Source: JBECKQ01 sp040235375
GTDB taxonomy: Bacteria; Planctomycetota; Phycisphaerae; UBA1845
Assembly (NCBI GenBank): GCA_040235375.1
Contig: JBECKQ010000040.1
Span: 1 to 10,589, forward strand
DNA: 10,589 nt
Direction of reading: 5' to 3'
Part shown: one piece after another, positions 6,576 through 10,589 of the stretch
How the letters are laid out: every line of letters begins with the position of its first letter
Position numbering within the stretch: the stretch's first letter is position 1
The notes under the pieces: generated by a model
The model's input: only the letters and a program-made list of their open reading frames with translations
What the model was told of the DNA's origin: nothing
The model's database searches: none
Translations under genes and position numbers: made by a program

Positions 6576-6603
6576 TCATGCGGCGTCATCCGCACAGCGC
6601 GCT

Positions 6604-9600
6604 TCACGGCGAGCCGGTGAACGTCACCTGGAACTCCGCAAAGTCAATCAGATCGACCGTGCCGCTTTGATCGACGTCATGACTGTCGAGACAGTCCGCG
6701 GATGGCGACTGGTCCGGTCCGAGCAGGCAGCCGACGAAGTCGCCCAGGTCGGTCAGATCCACGTAACCGTTGTGGTTCGCATCGAACGGGCCGTCGCAGG
6801 CGTCGCCGTAGCCATCCCCGTCCGTGTCCGCCTGGTCCGTATTCGCCACCGTCGGACAGTTGTCCTCGAGATCGCATACCGTGTCCGCGTCCGCGTCGAT
6901 CAGCGTGCCGACGCAAACGCCGTCAACACACGTGTCGTTCTCGGTGCATGGATCGCCGTCGTCGCAGACCAGCGACCCGCCGAGCAGCGGCGCGACAAGG
7001 AGATCGTCCCAATACCGCGACCCGCCGGAATGCGTCCACACGCCGACGGTTCCCCTGGTCAGTCGCGTCGGCGACGTGTCGACCGCGTCGATCTGCCAGG
7101 TGGCCGGCTCCGAGCCGCCGTCCGCCCAGACACGCGCCCGCACCGTCGTCTGCAACGCTTCAGCGTTCACTTGAATGCGGAAACGCATCCATCCGCCCGC
7201 AACCGGCGCCACGCCGGAATCGATATCGCCCGTCAGCGTGTCCACGCCGTCCGGATGCTGGGCCAGGTGGAACGTGGTCAATCCCGCGACGTTGACCCGC
7301 CGCAGCCGATAGTACGTGTCAGAGTTCGGATAGTCCGAGAAGAACGTCACGCCGATGGCCGTGGTTGACTCCCCCACGCGCATTCTGCCGGTGTATTCGT
7401 AGTCGGCCCACGTGTCGCTGCCCGCGCCCACGTAGTGCGAGTGAAAGTTGGTGCCGTCGTAAGTCGTCGCCAGGGCCAGCTCGCCGTCGACCTGCTCGAC
7501 GTCGAACACGTCCAGTTCCGTCAAGGCGTTGTTCACCCCCGTGTCGAACCAGCCCGCAGGATCGGCGCCCACGGCGTAGCTGTTAAAATCTTCCGCATAA
7601 AGTGACGCGCTTTGGCACTCGTCGGGCTCGCCGTTGCCATCGCAGTCGTAGCTCGTGCCCGCGGCAATGTCGCACTCGTCCGGCGTCGCGTTGGCGTTGC
7701 AGTCCGCACTCGTGCCAGCACTGATGTCAAGGCTGTCCGCGACGCCGTTGTTATTGCAGTCGCCCGGCAAGTGGCCGGTACCACTTACAGGCACCGTGAT
7801 GTCACTGCCGAGGTGGCTCGACGCGATGACCATCGTCGCCGCACGGACGCCCTCCGCTGCCGGCGTGAAGGTCACGTCCACATCCACGGCGCTCCCATCG
7901 CTCACCATGAATGGTCCCGTCGGGGCGGCGGCGAAATCACCCCCGGCCGCTCCGCTGAACGAAATCCCGTCCACTGCCACGTTTACGCCGCTGGTGTTCG
8001 CCAGCGTTACCGTCTGGGCGGGTGTTGTCTGCCCAACCGTCGTCGCCCCGAAATCCAATGAGCCGGGCGAAACGGTCAGGCTGGGCTGCGGGCCCGGCTG
8101 GGCGGCCAGGATTTCGATGCCTTTGATCGCCGGGTTCTCGACGTTGTGGATGAACTCGATCTGCAGGTTGCCGTCCCCGTTGTCGGTGACCACCGCGGAG
8201 ATCATCGTGCCCACCAGCGCCCCGCCGCCGAGTGCGTAGGGGTCAACATCGGTAAACGTCAACGCGCCCTCCACGTGGACATCGAAGACGCGCTGGCCCG
8301 GCCCCGTGATGTTGGCGAACGTCTCCGCCAGGTAGAGTCGCACTTCCACCGTCTGCCCCGCGGCCACCGGAAACGTCCACAGCATCTCCGGCGCCGGCGC
8401 CTCGTCCCACCGTTCCCGCTGGAACAGCTGTGGCGGTGCAGCCGGCGGCACCGACGGCCCCAGCGTGATCGGGTTTGACGTGGTGGTTGTCTTGTTGTTC
8501 GTTTCCGCCGCGTTCACGTACGGCGATGGCGACGCCGCGGTGTCTCCACTCCAGTCCGGAAGAGAGAGGTCCGCGGCCGTCAACACCGGACCCCCTGCGT
8601 TGACGCGGTACAGGATGGTGGTCGCGGTGGGAAGCCCCTCACCCGACAGGTTCACCGCAACCGGCGAGTTATTGCCATCATGCGTCACCGTCAACGCGCC
8701 TACGAAGCTCCCGCTGCTGGCCGGCGAGAACTGAACGGTCAGATCCAGCCCCGGGCCCCCGGGCGACAGCGATGCCGGCAACGACGGCGGACTGACCAGC
8801 GCGAACGGAGGCGTCACCGCCAGGTCCGTAATCGACACCGTGCTCGCGCCGTTGTTCGTCAGCGTCACCGTCGCAACGCCATTCGATCCGACGGGCACGT
8901 TGCCGAAGTCCACCGACGCCGGCGTCGCTGTCACGTCTACGCTGCCGAGCTGAAGCACGAGCGTGTTCGATAGCAAACCGGTTCGCCCGCTGCTCTCGCG
9001 GACGGTCGCGACGAAGTAATTCAGCCCGCCCTCCGGATCGGTGTTCGTCAGCGTCACCGGAATGTCGACCGTGCTGTCGGGCAGGGCCTTGCCGCTACCC
9101 ACGACGGCCGTGCTTTCCTCCACGGCGATTACGCTGTTGATCTCGAATGGGTCGAGGTCGAACCCGCCGCCCGGGAGTCCGTCGGTGAACAGCGCTCCCT
9201 CGACGCGCAGCAGCGAGACCTGCGCGCTCGCCGGAGCCGTGACGCGAATCGTCTGTGCGGCGTCGGCGACAACCGCCGGCCCAGCGCCGATGCCCACCGC
9301 TTCGATGCTCGGGGCCGGCGGCGGGCTTGACGCGATGTCCGTTTCGCCGCCGCCCAGGCTCCCGCTCTTTCGATAGATTTGTCCGGTCTGCACCGATCCA
9401 TCATCGAACGTCACCGTTACCGTTGTGCCGGTCAGTTCGAGCCCCGACACACTGCCGGATTCCCCCGGCCCCGGCGAAGTCGTTCCCTGGATGCTCGTCG
9501 GATCGACATCGACGGAGAACTTGAACGTCTCGCCCGGATCGAAATCGTTGAAGGTGATCGTGAGCGCGTCATAGCCATTGTCGTGCAGACCGGCAAACGG

Positions 9601-10589
9601 CGGCGCGCCGCACGACGGATCGGCCGTGGTCAGACCGACGAGCGCCGCCCCCGTCGTGGCGTCGAAGCATCGCGCCGTCGTGTCGCCGGCTGTTCCGTTC
9701 GGGTCGAACACCATGTCGGGAATGAATCCCGTGCTCAGATCGAACGCGACGCTGGTGATCTTCGCGCCGTTTGCAGACGTGTTGGTAATCTCGAACGAGT
9801 CGCCACTGTACGTGCTCGCGTTGATGCCGCCGGTCGGCGTGATCGCGACGTATGCTTCGCCGCCGGTCGCATCCGCGGTGACGTTGAAGAAATCCCATGT
9901 GGCCGTGAACGGCGTCGCATTAGCCGACGTCGATATGAGCCCGACCGCCAGCGCCTCCGGTCCCTGCAACGTGTTCAGCAGTGGTCCGGCCAGCGTGAGC
10001 GGCGAGCCCAGGTCCGTGATCGCGCCGCCGTCCAGTGCATACCTCGGTTGCACGGTCCCCCCAGCCGGATCGATCGACAAATACAGATCGACCGAGTTTG
10101 CCGTCAGGACCGCGGCGCTGTATGTCGTGCCGCTCGCCACGGCCTGGTTTTCCACCAGCGCTTGCAGTCCACCCGCGCCACCCCTCGCGGCGACCACGAG
10201 CTTGACATAGTTGTCCTGATCTCCCGTGCCGATGAACATCCCAAAAGCCTGGAAGTTCTGCGGTACCTGGCCATCGAAGAACGGTGCGTCCACCGCCGTA
10301 TGAACAGTGAAGGGACCCGTCGCGCTTGATACGGCCACGCCGAACTGGAAACCATTCTCCTGCGTGTTCGTAGTCTGGAACGCATCCCCCGGCGATACCG
10401 CGTCGATCGTGAACTTGCCCGCCGCACCGCCCGCCGTCAGGTTGGCCAGCGCGAACTGGTCAAGGTAATCCGTTGTCCCGTTCGTCATCAAACCGGTGAA
10501 CCCGCAAGCCAGCAGGCCGAAGCCCGGCTGACCGATCCCCCAGCCATATTCGACCGGCAGCGCCGTCGTCAGGCCGTTGTTCTCGTCGA
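6604..10589 (-). CDS. Large modular extracellular protein (concanavalin-like, choice-of-anchor D, malectin, dockerin), N-terminus cut by window edge
   Basis: The minus-strand frame is open from the right edge to a TGA at 6604-6606, giving 1,327 codons; the TTG at 10491 is inside the gene and is not its start. No signal peptide is visible because the N-terminus is missing. Modules by position: a concanavalin-like domain (about 10589-9880, with GFTGLMTNGTTDYLDQF and GDQDNYVKLVV); a second beta module (9865-9340, with TGGINASTYSGDSFEITN, FIPDMVFDP, GYDALTITFNDF); a linker domain (9320-8945); a choice-of-anchor D/ASH domain (8940-8640, PASVDFGNVPVGS); a malectin-like carbohydrate-binding domain (8630-8100, ILYRVNAGG, RVFDVHVEG, NPAIKGIEIL); a second ASH domain (8085-7775, PGSLDFGATTVG); DCNNNG repeats (7761-7612); a LamG/DUF1080-like domain (7605-6985); a Cys-rich CDDGDPCT segment (6972-6905); a TSP3-like segment (6900-6790); and a dockerin-like pair (6790-6607). 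The composition is acidic, low in Lys and rich in Thr, Ser and Gly, as in secreted bacterial proteins. It probably binds glycans at the cell surface. No catalytic domain is visible; one could lie in the missing N-terminus. Confidence 0.88.
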   Translation of the reverse strand, partial: DENNGLTTALPVEYGWGIGQPGFGLLACGFTGLMTNGTTDYLDQFALANLTAGGAAGKFTIDAVSPGDAFQTTNTQENGFQFGVAVSSATGPFTVHTAVDAPFFDGQVPQNFQAFGMFIGTGDQDNYVKLVVAARGGAGGLQALVENQAVASGTTYSAAVLTANSVDLYLSIDPAGGTVQPRYALDGGAITDLGSPLTLAGPLLNTLQGPEALAVGLISTSANATPFTATWDFFNVTADATGGEAYVAITPTGGINASTYSGDSFEITNTSANGAKITSVAFDLSTGFIPDMVFDPNGTAGDTTARCFDATTGAALVGLTTADPSCGAPPFAGLHDNGYDALTITFNDFDPGETFKFSVDVDPTSIQGTTSPGPGESGSVSGLELTGTTVTVTFDDGSVQTGQIYRKSGSLGGGETDIASSPPPAPSIEAVGIGAGPAVVADAAQTIRVTAPASAQVSLLRVEGALFTDGLPGGGFDLDPFEINSVIAVEESTAVVGSGKALPDSTVDIPVTLTNTDPEGGLNYFVATVRESSGRTGLLSNTLVLQLGSVDVTATPASVDFGNVPVGSNGVATVTLTNNGASTVSITDLAVTPPFALVSPPSLPASLSPGGPGLDLTVQFSPASSGSFVGALTVTHDGNNSPVAVNLSGEGLPTATTILYRVNAGGPVLTAADLSLPDWSGDTAASPSPYVNAAETNNKTTTTSNPITLGPSVPPAAPPQLFQRERWDEAPAPEMLWTFPVAAGQTVEVRLYLAETFANITGPGQRVFDVHVEGALTFTDVDPYALGGGALVGTMISAVVTDNGDGNLQIEFIHNVENPAIKGIEILAAQPGPQPSLTVSPGSLDFGATTVGQTTPAQTVTLANTSGVNVAVDGISFSGAAGGDFAAAPTGPFMVSDGSAVDVDVTFTPAAEGVRAATMVIASSHLGSDITVPVSGTGHLPGDCNNNGVADSLDISAGTSADCNANATPDECDIAAGTSYDCDGNGEPDECQSASLYAEDFNSYAVGADPAGWFDTGVNNALTELDVFDVEQVDGELALATTYDGTNFHSHYVGAGSDTWADYEYTGRMRVGESTTAIGVTFFSDYPNSDTYYRLRRVNVAGLTTFHLAQHPDGVDTLTGDIDSGVAPVAGGWMRFRIQVNAEALQTTVRARVWADGGSEPATWQIDAVDTSPTRLTRGTVGVWTHSGGSRYWDDLLVAPLLGGSLVCDDGDPCTENDTCVDGVCVGTLIDADADTVCDLEDNCPTVANTDQADTDGDGYGDACDGPFDANHNGYVDLTDLGDFVGCLLGPDQSPSADCLDSHDVDQSGTVDLIDFAEFQVTFTGSP
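6607..6790 (-). other. C-terminal dockerin-like domain of the large protein
   Basis: Two EF-hand-like Ca-binding loops, DANHNGYVDLTDLGDF and DVDQSGTVDLIDFAEF, lie about 34 residues apart. A Cys-containing linker (GCLLGPDQSPSADCLD) joins them, and the protein ends at TFTGSP. This matches the dockerin type I pattern DxNxNGxVDxxDL. Such tails are common at the C-terminus of planctomycete secreted proteins, where classical cellulosomes are not known. Confidence 0.8.
6790..6900 (-). other. Thrombospondin type 3-like Ca-binding segment
   Basis: The protein reads DADADTVCDLEDNCPTV, then ANTDQADTDGDGYGDACDG. DxDxDG-type loops and the DNCPxxxNxDQxDxDxDGxGDxCD pattern identify TSP3-like repeats. It sits just before the dockerin-like tail and after the Cys-rich CDDGDPCT segment. 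Confidence 0.8.
7612..7761 (-). repeat. 57-base tandem repeat encoding DCNNNG-type units
   Basis: Two full 57-base units (7761-7705 and 7704-7648) and a partial third (from 7647) occur in frame. The anchor gcagtc recurs at an exact 57-base spacing. The units encode DCNNNGVADSLDISAGTSA, DCNANATPDECDIAAGTSY and DCDGNGEPDECQ. The 19-residue period with DxNxNG loops suggests Ca binding. The third unit stops after DECQ, where the LamG-like domain begins. Confidence 0.85.
8100..8630 (-). other. Malectin-like carbohydrate-binding module within the large protein
   Basis: About 175 residues beginning ILYRVNAGGPVLTAADLSLP and containing TVEVRLYLAETF, GQRVFDVHVEG and NPAIKGIEIL, which match bacterial malectin-like domains. 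The module is bracketed by two choice-of-anchor D/ASH domains. Malectin domains bind di- or oligosaccharides, so this part probably recognises glycans; the specific ligand cannot be read from sequence. Confidence 0.75.

Noticed and set aside
6576..6603. Possible bidirectional terminator between rsmH and the convergent large gene
   Set aside because: Only a 5-bp stem (TGCGG, CCGCA) with a six-base loop and no U-tract on either side; too weak to call.
6442..7368. 308-codon plus-strand frame overlapping the rsmH end and the large surface-protein gene
   Set aside because: It is an Arg/Val-rich shadow frame opposite the dockerin and LamG-like coding regions.
10489..10491. TTG as the start codon of the large protein
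   Set aside because: The frame continues upstream without a stop to the window edge, and the upstream residues (for example VEYGWGIGQPGFGLL) continue the same domain.
1..10589. Mobile element, CRISPR array, toxin-antitoxin or defence island
   Set aside because: No transposase, integrase, inverted terminal repeats, regularly spaced direct repeats or small gene pairs were seen. Base composition appears even across the window.

Overview
This is a GC-rich bacterial chromosome fragment, most likely from a planctomycete (Planctomycetota; a Phycisphaerae-like or uncultured soil or freshwater lineage would fit). The main evidence is the large secreted protein at the right end. It has repeated DCNNNG..DECD-type Ca-binding units, a thrombospondin-type-3-like stretch and a C-terminal dockerin-like pair (DxNxNGxVD and DxDxSGxVD), a combination I associate with planctomycete genomes. 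The rsmH gene standing alone outside a division/cell-wall cluster, and its N-terminal extension, agree with this. Assignment to a genus is not possible from the window.

Layout, left to right. 1-1899 (minus strand): a Yip1-family membrane protein gene followed after 40 bases by an HlyD/MacA-type membrane-fusion (adaptor) protein gene that runs off the left edge. These probably form an operon for an exporter whose pump genes lie outside the window. 1900-2189: divergent intergenic region with a perfect TATAAT on the minus strand and a GC-rich hairpin. 2190-3203 (plus): a stand-alone CheB-type methylesterase domain with a C-terminal zinc ribbon and no receiver domain. 3214-3915 (minus): a short J-domain protein with an Arg-rich linker and half of the usual DnaJ zinc centre. 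4109-5380 (minus): a HI0933/YhiN/BaiN-type FAD flavoprotein. 5448-6575 (plus): RsmH, the 16S rRNA m4C1402 methyltransferase. 6604-10589 (minus): the C-terminal 1,327 residues or so of a large modular extracellular protein (concanavalin-like, choice-of-anchor D/ASH, malectin and dockerin modules), open at the right edge.

Neighbouring genes mostly alternate in orientation, so apart from the Yip1/adaptor pair there is little evidence of shared transcription. I saw no tRNA, rRNA, CRISPR array, insertion sequence, prophage or defence island. Most genes belong to known families. The points worth a second look are the architecture of the large surface protein, the unusual J-protein, the orphan CheB-zinc-ribbon protein, and an rsmH promoter placed so close to the start codon that the mRNA may be leaderless. 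I do not see a clear new multi-gene system.
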